Assembly: GCA_012518685.1 (NCBI GenBank)
Contig: JAAYRQ010000001.1
Span: 1 to 42,788 of the forward strand
Direction of reading: 5' to 3'
DNA length: 42,788 nucleotides
Source: Syntrophomonadaceae bacterium
Lineage (GTDB): Bacteria > Bacillota > Syntrophomonadia > Syntrophomonadales > Syntrophomonadaceae
Part shown: positions 1 through 7,647 of the stretch, piece by piece
Numbering within the stretch: the stretch's first letter is position 1
Layout: the number at the start of each line of letters is the position of its first letter
Notes under the pieces: generated by a model
Seen by the model: only the letters and a program-made list of their open reading frames with translations
Told to the model about the DNA's origin: nothing
Database searches by the model: none
Translations under genes and position numbers: made by a program

Positions 1-20
1 TCTTAATTAAAAATTCAAAG

Positions 21-2084
21 TTAGGCTTTGGTATATTTACATTCACCATTTTGACATATTGCAAAAGGCTCTTGCCCTTTTACGGATTTTTCAACCATAG
101 CATCGCCACATTCAGGACACTTCTGTCCAGTAGGCTTATTCCAAGTTTTAAAATCACAATCAGGGTATTTACTACATCCATAAAACTTTCGACCTTTTTT
201 GCTTTTAAGTGCAACTATTTCACTGCCACATTCAGGACACTTGACCCCTATTTCTTCATTAATGGCTTCAGTATGCCTACAATCAGGAAAACCAGAACAA
301 GCCATAAATTTACCAAAACGGCCATATTTAATTAGCATGGGCTTGCCACAGTCAGGGCAATCCTTACCTGCTTCTTCGTCTTTTATCTCAATTTTTTCAA
401 TTAATTCACTGGCCTTATCTAATTCTACTTTAAAGGGTAGGTAAAAATCACTTATTACTTGTTTCCATTCTAATTGTCCTTCTGCAATTAAATCCAAGTC
501 TTCTTCCATTTTAGCCGTAAAATCAATGTCAATAACATCAGAGAAATTTTCTTTTAACAAATCAACTACAATAAAGCCTAGTTCAGTAGGAACAAATTGT
601 TTATTTTGTCTTTCCACATAATACCTTTTTAAAATAGTGTCTATTATTGGTGCATAGGTACTGGGACGACCAATGTTTTTTTCTTCCAAAGTTTTAATCA
701 AGCTCGCCTCCGTAAAACGCGGTGGGGGCTGTGTAAAATGCTGTTCAGGTTTTAGTTCTACTAGTTTCAATTTGTCTTGAACCTTGATGTCAGGGATAGG
801 ATTTTTTACCTCATCTTCCTCATTATCACTATATACCTTTTTATAACCTAAAAACTTAATTTGTGAAGAACTTGCTCTTAGACCATAATCACCAGCTTCT
901 ATTTCTACTGAGATGGTATCAAAAGTAGCGGCTTTCATTTGGCTGGCTACAAATCTTTCCCATATTAATTTATATAATCTAAACTGATCCCTAGTAAGAT
1001 ATTCCTTAATACTGTCTGGTGTCCTAGCTACCGAAGTGGGCCGAATGGCTTCATGAGCGTCCTGTGATGATTTATTAGTTTTATAAATATTAGGGGATTT
1101 AGGGGCATATTCATTGCCATAAGTTTCTTTTATAAAATCTAGGGTCTCTATGCTAGCAGTATCAGCAACCCTTACCGAGTCTGTACGCAAATAAGTAATA
1201 AGACCTATTGTTCCAGTCTTCCCTATTTCTAAACCTTCATATAATTCCTGGGCCACCCTCATAGTACGCTGGGAATAGAAATTAAGCCTTTTAGATGCTT
1301 CTTGCTGCAAAGTACTAGTTATGAAAGGTGGGTTAGGTCTTTTCTGCTTAGTTCTTTTATCTATTTTATTAACTATATAATTAGCTTTATTTAAATTATC
1401 CATAATTTCGTTTTTTTCAGCTTCATTATTAATAGTAATTTTTTTACCCTTAAAATTAGCCACCCTAGCTATAAAATCTTGTTTTTTAGCATTAAGTATA
1501 GCCTCTATGCTCCAATATTCTTGGGGCACAAAATTATTAATCTCCTCTTCCCTTTCACAAATCAACCTCATAGCTACGGATTGCACTCTACCTGCACTTA
1601 GGCCTTTGCGAACCTTAGCCCATAATAAAGGACTAAGATTATATCCTACTAGACGATCTAAAACCCTTCTAGCCTGCTGGGCGTTTACCTTATCCATATC
1701 AATAGGCCGGGAATTTTTAATAGCTCCCTTTACCGCCTCTTTAGTTATTTCATTAAATTCAATCCGGCAAGCAGAGTTAGGTTCTATTTTTATAGCATTT
1801 TGTAAATGCCAAGCGATAGCCTCCCCTTCCCTATCTGGGTCAGTGGCTAATAAGATTTTTTTAGCCTTAGCTGCATCGTCTTTTATTTCTTTTAAGATAT
1901 CACCCTTACCTCTAATAGTAATGTACTGGGGTTCAAAATTGTTTTCCACATCAATACCTAACTTACTTTTAGGTAAATCCTTTACATGTCCTACCGAGGC
2001 CTTAATTTTATAATTTTTACCCAAAAACTTATTTAGTGTTTTAGCTTTAGCTGCAGATTCAACTATCACTAAAGTATAAGACAC
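21..2084 (-). CDS. topA: DNA topoisomerase I (type IA)
   Basis: Relaxes negative supercoils by passing DNA through a transient single-strand break. The 687-residue product has an N-terminal Toprim domain with DPDREGEA at about 82-89 and the catalytic tyrosine in ITYLRTDS (Tyr298). The C-terminus carries three tetracysteine zinc motifs (the first beginning CPDCGKPM), as in full-length bacterial enzymes. The start is GTG, placed by GAGGTG about five bases upstream. It lies 27 bp downstream of dprA on the same strand, a common pairing in Firmicutes, so the two are probably co-transcribed. Identification is firm. Confidence 0.97.
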   Translation of the reverse strand: MSYTLVIVESAAKAKTLNKFLGKNYKIKASVGHVKDLPKSKLGIDVENNFEPQYITIRGKGDILKEIKDDAAKAKKILLATDPDREGEAIAWHLQNAIKIEPNSACRIEFNEITKEAVKGAIKNSRPIDMDKVNAQQARRVLDRLVGYNLSPLLWAKVRKGLSAGRVQSVAMRLICEREEEINNFVPQEYWSIEAILNAKKQDFIARVANFKGKKITINNEAEKNEIMDNLNKANYIVNKIDKRTKQKRPNPPFITSTLQQEASKRLNFYSQRTMRVAQELYEGLEIGKTGTIGLITYLRTDSVRVADTASIETLDFIKETYGNEYAPKSPNIYKTNKSSQDAHEAIRPTSVARTPDSIKEYLTRDQFRLYKLIWERFVASQMKAATFDTISVEIEAGDYGLRASSSQIKFLGYKKVYSDNEEDEVKNPIPDIKVQDKLKLVELKPEQHFTQPPPRFTEASLIKTLEEKNIGRPSTYAPIIDTILKRYYVERQNKQFVPTELGFIVVDLLKENFSDVIDIDFTAKMEEDLDLIAEGQLEWKQVISDFYLPFKVELDKASELIEKIEIKDEEAGKDCPDCGKPMLIKYGRFGKFMACSGFPDCRHTEAINEEIGVKCPECGSEIVALKSKKGRKFYGCSKYPDCDFKTWNKPTGQKCPECGDAMVEKSVKGQEPFAICQNGECKYTKA

Positions 2085-2111
2085 AAAATCACCTCATTTT
2101 AAAAATTTACA

Positions 2112-3206
2112 TTAAGCATCGCTGACTTTAACATAGTAATTTCCTGGCATTGATTTAACTATTCCTTTAAATTCTAAATTAAGTAAAACCGCACTTAATT
2201 CGCCTACATTAAAAGAGATTTCATTAAGTATAATATCAAAGTGCACAGGTTCAAAATCTAATAATTTTAAAACCCTTTCTTCACCCTCATCGAAAAATGG
2301 TAACTCAGCTTGTTCCATTTCCTTAAGGCTTTTGCTCACTAGATGGGGATATTCCTCTAATATATCACCAAGAGAGCTTACAAGTTTGGCACCTTGTTTG
2401 ATTAAATTATTAGCCCCCTCACTACTTTTACTAGTAATGGGACCAGGCACGGCAAACACATCCCGTCCTTGTTCTAGGGCAAAATCAGCCGTAATTAATG
2501 CGCCACTTTTTGCCTTAGCCTCCACTACTACTACACCATAGCTTAAACCCGATATAATTCGATTCCTACGAGGAAAGTTGCCTGGTTCAGGAGGAACATT
2601 AGGAGGAAACTCCGATATTACTAAGCCTTCTTCACAAATTTTATTATACAAATCTGTATTATCCTTAGGGTAAATAAGGTTAATTCCGCTGCCTAAAACA
2701 GCTATAGTAGGCCCGTCAACATCTAAGGCCCCTTTATGGGCTCTAGTATCAATCCCCCTAGCCATACCACTAATAGTTACTATGTTATTAAGGGCTAGTT
2801 CTTGCCCGAACTGGAATGCCACCTTCTGACCATACATAGTAGCAGCCCTAGCACCTACAATAGCTATAGAATCTTGGTTCAAAAGGCTTATATCCCCTTT
2901 GCTATAAAGAAGATAAGGGGGATTATATATATTTCTTAGCTTATCGGGGTAAGCCTTTTCTTCTATGCTAATTACCTCTATCCTCTCATTAACTAAAAAA
3001 GACATATAGATATCGATATCAGAACGAAGTTTAATTATATCATCAGTAAGGTTAGGTGATAATAAAACTTTTTGCAACTCATTAGAGTTGGCAGCTAAGG
3101 CCCGTTCAAAACTTCCAAAATAACTTTTCAAGTTAAATAAGGATCTATTGCCAACCCCATTAACCGAATGTAGTGCACATAAACTAGCTTTTTCAATATA
3201 GTCCAT
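2112..3206 (-). CDS. dprA: DNA processing protein DprA (Smf)
   Basis: DprA/Smf binds incoming single-stranded DNA and loads RecA during natural transformation; in non-competent bacteria its role is less clear. The 364-residue product has the DprA Rossmann-like core, with GARAATMYG, the SGMARGIDTRAHKGAL segment, GSGINLIYP and the FPRRNRIISGLS segment, followed by a C-terminal winged-helix-like region at about 300-360. ATG is preceded by GGGGAG. It is transcribed toward topA and divergently from the small gene at 3437, so its promoter must lie within 3207-3436. Finding dprA-topA directly after sigG is a local arrangement rather than a universal one. Confidence 0.96.
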   Translation of the reverse strand: MDYIEKASLCALHSVNGVGNRSLFNLKSYFGSFERALAANSNELQKVLLSPNLTDDIIKLRSDIDIYMSFLVNERIEVISIEEKAYPDKLRNIYNPPYLLYSKGDISLLNQDSIAIVGARAATMYGQKVAFQFGQELALNNIVTISGMARGIDTRAHKGALDVDGPTIAVLGSGINLIYPKDNTDLYNKICEEGLVISEFPPNVPPEPGNFPRRNRIISGLSYGVVVVEAKAKSGALITADFALEQGRDVFAVPGPITSKSSEGANNLIKQGAKLVSSLGDILEEYPHLVSKSLKEMEQAELPFFDEGEERVLKLLDFEPVHFDIILNEISFNVGELSAVLLNLEFKGIVKSMPGNYYVKVSDA

Positions 3207-3436
3207 AAATTACTCCCCAAAATACTGGCAACTAAAATTTAAAAAATATTAAAAAACTGCCAACTAATCTATGCAAATTGATAACATATATATTTTAATT
3301 AAGCAAGGAGATTAATAGAGTTTTATGTCAAAAAGCCTTAAATAATATAAATAACATTGTTTTACACCATAAAAATAATTCATTTGGGCAATATAAAAAC
3401 AAGCCAAAATCATCCTAACAAATAGGAGGTATTATA

Positions 3437-3607
3437 ATGAAAAATCGTTATTTTGAACCTATTAATTATCTTAGTGGTAAGGTAAGAGTACCCCTAAAAC
3501 TAGAAGATTTAAAAGATGAGCAAGTATATGAAGAAATGTGGTTAGACAATGATAATAAAGAGGAGGATATAGAGCAACTAATAGATCAAAACCGCATTCA
3601 TTCCTAA
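3437..3607 (+). CDS. small acidic protein, 56 aa, unknown function
   Basis: This is the only plus-strand gene I support in the window. ATG follows a strong Shine-Dalgarno sequence (AGGAGG, 8 bases upstream), and a textbook terminator begins 4 bases after the stop. The product starts MKNRYFEPINYLSG and is rich in Asp and Glu in its second half, with no membrane segment and no cysteine. I do not recognise the family. The isolated monocistronic layout between dprA and the sigG unit suggests a separately regulated gene, possibly a sporulation one given its neighbours, but that is only context. Short length is the main reason for caution. Confidence 0.68.
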   Translation: MKNRYFEPINYLSGKVRVPLKLEDLKDEQVYEEMWLDNDNKEEDIEQLIDQNRIHS

Positions 3608-3610
3608 TTG

Positions 3611-3635
3611 AAAAAGGGGGTTTCCCCCCTTTTTT
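3611..3635. terminator. bidirectional intrinsic terminator
   Basis: A G5/C5 stem with a TTT loop is flanked by A5 on the left and T6 on the right. It can end the plus-strand 56-codon gene and, read on the other strand, the sigG plus 45-codon transcript. Confidence 0.85.
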
Positions 3636-3663
3636 AATTAATGATTAATTAAATTACTTTAGC

Positions 3664-3801
3664 TTACCTGCTAGTTAAGATAATTTGAATTAGATTATCT
3701 TTAGTAAAAGCAGGTTCCACAGATAACAAATCAATCGTTATAGGAATTAATAAAGTTAAAACTATAGTAGTTAGAATAATTATAACCATATTCTTAGGCA
3801 T
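3664..3801 (-). CDS. small single-pass membrane protein, 45 aa, downstream of sigG
   Basis: ATG lies behind AGGAGG with about 7 bases spacing, 22 bp after the sigG stop, so it is probably translated from the sigG transcript. The product starts MPKNMVIIILTTIVLTLLIP: a short charged N-terminus, one hydrophobic segment at about residues 5-26, then a short polar tail (EPAFTKDN). It ends just before the shared terminator at 3611-3635. I do not recognise the family. Its place in a forespore sigma-factor unit suggests a sporulation role by association only. Its length is below usual gene-calling cutoffs. Confidence 0.6.
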   Translation of the reverse strand: MPKNMVIIILTTIVLTLLIPITIDLLSVEPAFTKDNLIQIILTSR

Positions 3802-3823
3802 ACTAAAAGCCTCCTAGCCTAAT

Positions 3824-4591
3824 CTAGACATATTTCTTCAGTTGCTTTAAGGCTGCTTTTTCTAAGCGTGATACCTGGGCTTGAGATATTCCTATTTCAT
3901 CAGCTACTTCCATCTGAGTTCTACCATTAAAAAATCTTAAGGAAACAATATGTTTTTCCCTATCATTAAGTTTTTTCATAGCTTCCTTAATAGCTATTTC
4001 CTCTATCCATATATCACCACTATTATTATCATCACTGATTTGATCCATAACTAAAATGGGATCACCCCCATCATTATAAATAGGTTCAAATAATGATACA
4101 GGTTCTTGGATAGCATCTAAGGCGAAGACCACCTCTTCTCTAGGCACTTCTAATTCTTTGGCTATCTGAGAAACAGTAGGCTCAGTAGAATTATCAGCGA
4201 TTAATTTCTCTCTAACCTGCAAGGCCTTATAGGCAATATCCCTTAATGACCTAGAAACCCTAACCGAATTGTTATCTCGCAAATACCGCCTTATTTCCCC
4301 GATAATCATAGGTACTGCATAAGTAGAAAAACGCACATTTTGACCTAAGTCAAAATTATCAATCGCCTTAATTAAACCTATACATCCTACTTGGAATAAG
4401 TCATCTAAATATTCTCCCCTATTATTAAACCTTTGTATTACACTTAAGACTAATCTAAGATTACCATTAATTAATTTTTCCCTAGCCTCAATTTCTCCAG
4501 CTTGCATAACTTTGAAGAGGTTCTTCATTTCTTCATTTTTTAGTACTGGTAATTTAGAAGTATTTACACCACATATTTCTACCTTATTTAT
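3824..4591 (-). CDS. sigG: RNA polymerase sporulation sigma factor sigma-G
   Basis: Late forespore sigma factor. Region 2 (NGNLRLVLSVIQRFNNRGEY, then DDLFQVGCIGLIKAIDNFDL) and the region 4 helix-turn-helix (QMEVADEIGISQAQVSRLEK) are near-identical to those of Bacillus sigma-G. The first in-frame ATG is at 4528, but the sigma-G-specific N-terminus NKVEICGVNTSKLPVLKNEE is encoded upstream of it, up to a TGA at 4609-4607. No ATG, GTG or TTG occurs in that stretch. I place the start provisionally at ATA (4591-4589), 10 bases after AAGGGG, giving 255 residues, close to the family length. The ATG at 4528 has no Shine-Dalgarno sequence. The gene is cut off from sigE by a terminator and probably has its own promoter. 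Confidence 0.93.
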   Translation of the reverse strand: MNKVEICGVNTSKLPVLKNEEMKNLFKVMQAGEIEAREKLINGNLRLVLSVIQRFNNRGEYLDDLFQVGCIGLIKAIDNFDLGQNVRFSTYAVPMIIGEIRRYLRDNNSVRVSRSLRDIAYKALQVREKLIADNSTEPTVSQIAKELEVPREEVVFALDAIQEPVSLFEPIYNDGGDPILVMDQISDDNNSGDIWIEEIAIKEAMKKLNDREKHIVSLRFFNGRTQMEVADEIGISQAQVSRLEKAALKQLKKYV

Positions 4592-4630
4592 TCGTACCGC
4601 ACCCCTTCATCTATTTAATTGTTTAATAAA

Positions 4631-4660
4631 ATTATTCACCTTAAGTAAGGATATTATTCA
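4631..4660 (-). promoter_or_regulatory. candidate sigma-F/sigma-G-type promoter of sigG
   Basis: On the minus strand GAATA (4659-4655) is followed after 14 bases by GGTGAATAAT (4640-4631). This resembles the -35 (GHATR) and -10 (GGNRANANTW-like) elements of forespore promoters, with two mismatches in the -10. It sits between the sigE terminator and sigG, where such a promoter is expected. The match is by eye in AT-rich sequence. Confidence 0.4.
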
Positions 4661-4702
4661 GACTTGTACTCAAAATTATTAATGATGAAATTTTGACAAA
4701 AT

Positions 4703-4732
4703 AAAAAGCTTATACTTTTTAAAAGCATAAGC
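4703..4732 (-). terminator. intrinsic terminator after sigE
   Basis: An 11-bp stem (GCTTATGCTTT with AAAGTATAAGC, one G-U pair) is followed on the minus strand by a run of T and further T-rich sequence. It begins 16 bases past the sigE stop and separates sigE from sigG. Confidence 0.85.
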
Positions 4733-4748
4733 ATTAAAAAATTTAGGG

Positions 4749-5483
4749 CTATTCTATTTTCTTAATTTCCCTTTGCAGTCTTTTTAAAATTCTTTTTTCT
4801 AGCCTTGATATATATGATTGTGAAATACCCAAAATATCAGCGACCTCTTTTTGGGTTTTTTCTTCTTCTCCAGTTAAGCCAAAACGCAATTTAATAATAG
4901 TTTTTTCTCGACCATTTAACTTATGCATAGCTTGCCATAGTAAGCCTTTCTCTACTTCACCTTCAATTTCTTTATATATCATGTCATTTTCCGTACCTAA
5001 AACATCTGATAATAGTAGTTCATTTCCATCCCAATCAACATTTAAAGGTTCATCTAAAGATACTTCACCACGATTTTTTAAGTTTCTTCTCAAATACATT
5101 AAAATTTCATTTTCGATACATCTAGAAGCATAAGTGGCTAATTTAATATTCTTTTTCGGTTGAAAGGTATTGACAGCCTTAATAAGTCCTATAGTGCCTA
5201 TGGAAATTAAATCTTCGATATTAATACCTGTATTCTCAAACTTTTTGGCAATATATACAACCAATCTCAAATTGTGTTCGATTAGAGTCGCCTTTACCGC
5301 CAAATCACCTGCATCTAATTTACTTATAAGATCAATTTCTTCATTATCCTTTAAAGGTGGTGGTAAAACTTCAGTCGAGCCTATATAGTGTATGTACTGA
5401 ATATGCTTTTTTCGCAAATACCAACTTAAAACACTAAGTCGATAAAAATTAATCTTTTCTCGTAAATTTAAACCCAATATCAT
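4749..5483 (-). CDS. sigE: RNA polymerase sporulation sigma factor sigma-E (pro-form)
   Basis: Early mother-cell sigma factor, made as an inactive membrane-associated precursor. The 244-residue product has a hydrophobic and basic pro-sequence of about 30 residues, ending around [13 protein letters not shown], which matches the SpoIIGA cleavage region of Bacillus pro-sigma-E. Region 2 ([20 protein letters not shown]) and the region 4 helix-turn-helix ([19 protein letters not shown]) follow. ATG at 5483 has AGGGGG only 2 bases away, so TTG at 5477 with 8-base spacing may be the real start. It lies 6 bp after spoIIGA, its processing partner, and is followed by a terminator. Confidence 0.97.
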   Translation of the reverse strand: MILGLNLREKINFYRLSVLSWYLRKKHIQYIHYIGSTEVLPPPLKDNEEIDLISKLDAGDLAVKATLIEHNLRLVVYIAKKFENTGINIEDLISIGTIGLIKAVNTFQPKKNIKLATYASRCIENEILMYLRRNLKNRGEVSLDEPLNVDWDGNELLLSDVLGTENDMIYKEIEGEVEKGLLWQAMHKLNGREKTIIKLRFGLTGEEEKTQKEVADILGISQSYISRLEKRILKRLQREIKKIE

Positions 5484-5489
5484 AACCCC

Positions 5490-6368
5490 CTAATTAAAAT
5501 TTAATATTTTAGATGGAATAAGCATTTCATAATCCCCGTCATAACTTAATCTATCTAAATATATGGCGACAGTTAAATTTTTATGTATAATTAACTTTTT
5601 TATTGTATTAATTAAAACTTCATCTGCCCTTATTCCTATAAGTAATCCATTTCTTTTACCAATAGAAGAAAAAGGAATTAATCTTAACCTGCTCGACCAT
5701 GTAGATTCTGTAAGTCGGCTTAGTAATTCATCTTCACTAGAACTATTTTCAAAAATCCTTCTCATATCTTCAGGTAAACAATTCTTAACAAGTTGGTATT
5801 CAGCTACCACAACAGGCTTATTAGTTAAGGGGTCTAATAAGCTATTACCCGTATCCAAAAAACCTGACCCTTCACATGAAAATTCCGCAAAACTAAGCTT
5901 AACTTGATATTTTAATAAATTAGGCAAGAATTTCTTTTCCCAAAATCTTTGGGCATAGATACCTAGCAAAATAATGCTAAATAGCCCACCTAGTAAACAT
6001 AAATAAGAAAAAGTATAAAAATATTGATTAGTTTCATATAAAAAAGAAAGGCCTACTGTTATCCCCGCCACCAAGAAACTAATACCATAAAAATACATTA
6101 TCATTTGCAAAAACTTCTCGAACTTAGTTAAATTAAATGCTATTCCTAACATTAAAAAGGAAAACAGCAATTTCATAAAAAGTCCATACCAAAACAGACT
6201 ACAAAATAGAAAGCCTACGGCGTATATGGCTCCAGCCAAAGCCGCTATAACTAAACGAGGATAAGATAAATTAACTCTGGCTAATTTGCCAGTAGTCCAT
6301 AAGATAGAAAAATCTATGATTAAATTTACCACAAAGGTTATATCAGCATAAACCACATAAGTTTCCAC
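5490..6368 (-). CDS. spoIIGA: sigma-E processing aspartic peptidase SpoIIGA
   Basis: Membrane-embedded protease that removes the pro-sequence of sigma-E at the sporulation septum. The N-terminal half holds about five hydrophobic segments (roughly residues 7-25, 38-60, 62-80, 88-110 and 118-140). The cytosolic half contains the aspartic protease signature GFLDTGNSLLDP, with the catalytic Asp at about 172. The length of 292 residues is typical. The start is GTG behind AAAAGGTG. It is transcribed with sigE, 6 bp downstream. A terminator separates it from ftsZ, so it has its own promoter in 6369-6480. Confidence 0.95.
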   Translation of the reverse strand: METYVVYADITFVVNLIIDFSILWTTGKLARVNLSYPRLVIAALAGAIYAVGFLFCSLFWYGLFMKLLFSFLMLGIAFNLTKFEKFLQMIMYFYGISFLVAGITVGLSFLYETNQYFYTFSYLCLLGGLFSIILLGIYAQRFWEKKFLPNLLKYQVKLSFAEFSCEGSGFLDTGNSLLDPLTNKPVVVAEYQLVKNCLPEDMRRIFENSSSEDELLSRLTESTWSSRLRLIPFSSIGKRNGLLIGIRADEVLINTIKKLIIHKNLTVAIYLDRLSYDGDYEMLIPSKILNFN

Positions 6369-6441
6369 TTAATCACCTTTTTACTTTAATTACTTTACCC
6401 ATAAACGGCAATGCAAATTTGTAGTCACTATCGTCTCCCAT

Positions 6442-6476
6442 ATTGTACCAAAAGCTGCTTGCACAATTTGTAACAA
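6442..6476 (-). promoter_or_regulatory. candidate spoIIGA promoter with long spacer
   Basis: TACAAT (6447-6442) could be a -10, with TTGTTA (6476-6471) 23 bases upstream. The Bacillus spoIIG promoter is known for an unusually long spacer bridged by Spo0A. The nearby TTGTGCAA is only a partial match to the Spo0A box TTGTCGAA. This is a by-eye suggestion. Confidence 0.3.
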
Positions 6477-6489
6477 ACAGTAATTAAAA

Positions 6490-6519
6490 AAATAAAAAAA
6501 TCGGCATTTTAATACCGAT
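6490..6519 (-). terminator. intrinsic terminator after ftsZ
   Basis: A 9-bp stem (ATCGGTATT with AATGCCGAT, one wobble pair, 2-base loop) is followed on the minus strand by a T-run. It ends the ftsQ-ftsZ transcript about 35 bases past the ftsZ stop. Confidence 0.87.
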
Positions 6520-6552
6520 TTTTTAAAAGTATGCTAATTTATTTATGAAAGT

Positions 6553-7629
6553 TTAATTGGGTTGCTTCCTTCTTAAAAAGGGGGGAATCTCCAAATCACT
6601 TTTATCTATTAATGAGGAAGGTGTATCAACAGTAGGCCTAGGTCTAGAAGTTTCAGAAGCCATTTGCAAACGGGGAGTATTAAAGCCAGTTGCTATGACT
6701 GTAACCCTTACTTCATCTTCGATAGAATCATCTATATTAGCCCCGAAAATAATATTTGCTTCCACATCAGCAGCTTGATGAATAATTTCAGCTGCTTCGT
6801 TAATTTCAAATAAGGTTAAATCACTGCCGCCACTAATGTTAAAGAGTACCCCCTTGGCTCCTTCAATAGAAGTTTCTAACAAAGGACTAGAAATAGCCAG
6901 CCTAGCAGCTTCTGCCGCCCTATTTTCACCTGTTGCTTTTCCTATCCCCATTAAAGCAGAACCAGTATTTTGCATAACTGTCTGCACATCAGCAAAATCA
7001 CAATTAATTACCCCAGGTACAGCAATCAAGTCGGATATGCCTTGCACCCCTTGGCGTAAAATATCATCTGCAATTTTAAAGGCATCATTAAAAGCCGTAT
7101 GCTTGTCAACTACTTGCAGTAATCTATCATTAGGAATAGTAATCAAACTATCTACTTCTTGTCTTAAAGCTTCTGTACCCTTTTCTGCTTGGGCTGTTCT
7201 TTTACGGCCCTCAAATGTAAAAGGCTTAGTGACTACGCCTACTGTTAAGGCCCCTAATTCTTTGGCTATTTTGGCAATTATAGGAGCCCCACCTGTACCA
7301 GTTCCGCCCCCCATACCCGCGGTAACAAAAACCATATCAGCACCAGCCAAAGCCTTTTTAATATCGTCTTCATTTTCCTCTGCCGCCTTTTTGCCTATTT
7401 CAGGGTCAGCACCAGCACCCAACCCTTTGGTAAGTTTCTCACCAGTCTGAATTTTCTTATCGGCTTTTGAAAGATACAAGGCTTGGGCATCAGTATTTAC
7501 GGCAATAAACTCTACCCCTTTTAGGCCTGCCTCTATCATACGGTTTATAGCATTATTACCCCCACCGCCAACTCCGATAACCTTAATATTTGCAAACTGT
7601 TGCATTTCTACATCAAAATCTAAGGACAT
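6553..7629 (-). CDS. ftsZ: cell division GTPase FtsZ
   Basis: Tubulin homologue that forms the division ring; it hydrolyses GTP on polymerisation. The 358-residue product has the glycine-rich nucleotide site [12 protein letters not shown] near residues 20-31, the tubulin signature GGGTGTG at 107-113, and the conserved C-terminal peptide IPPFLRRK, which binds FtsA and other partners. The linker before the peptide is short. ATG lies behind GGAGGT. It is 18 bp downstream of ftsA and last in the division unit, followed by a terminator. Confidence 0.98.
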   Translation of the reverse strand: MSLDFDVEMQQFANIKVIGVGGGGNNAINRMIEAGLKGVEFIAVNTDAQALYLSKADKKIQTGEKLTKGLGAGADPEIGKKAAEENEDDIKKALAGADMVFVTAGMGGGTGTGGAPIIAKIAKELGALTVGVVTKPFTFEGRKRTAQAEKGTEALRQEVDSLITIPNDRLLQVVDKHTAFNDAFKIADDILRQGVQGISDLIAVPGVINCDFADVQTVMQNTGSALMGIGKATGENRAAEAARLAISSPLLETSIEGAKGVLFNISGGSDLTLFEINEAAEIIHQAADVEANIIFGANIDDSIEDEVRVTVIATGFNTPRLQMASETSRPRPTVDTPSSLIDKSDLEIPPFLRRKQPN

Positions 7630-7647
7630 TTGCCGACCTCCTCTGCC

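Noticed and set aside
1507-2013. 168-codon plus-strand open frame opposite topA
   Set aside because: The minus-strand frame is a clear topoisomerase; this is its shadow with no ribosome-binding site.
6836-7450. 204-codon plus-strand open frame
   Set aside because: It lies entirely opposite ftsZ; its product resembles no family and has the low-complexity composition of an antisense shadow.
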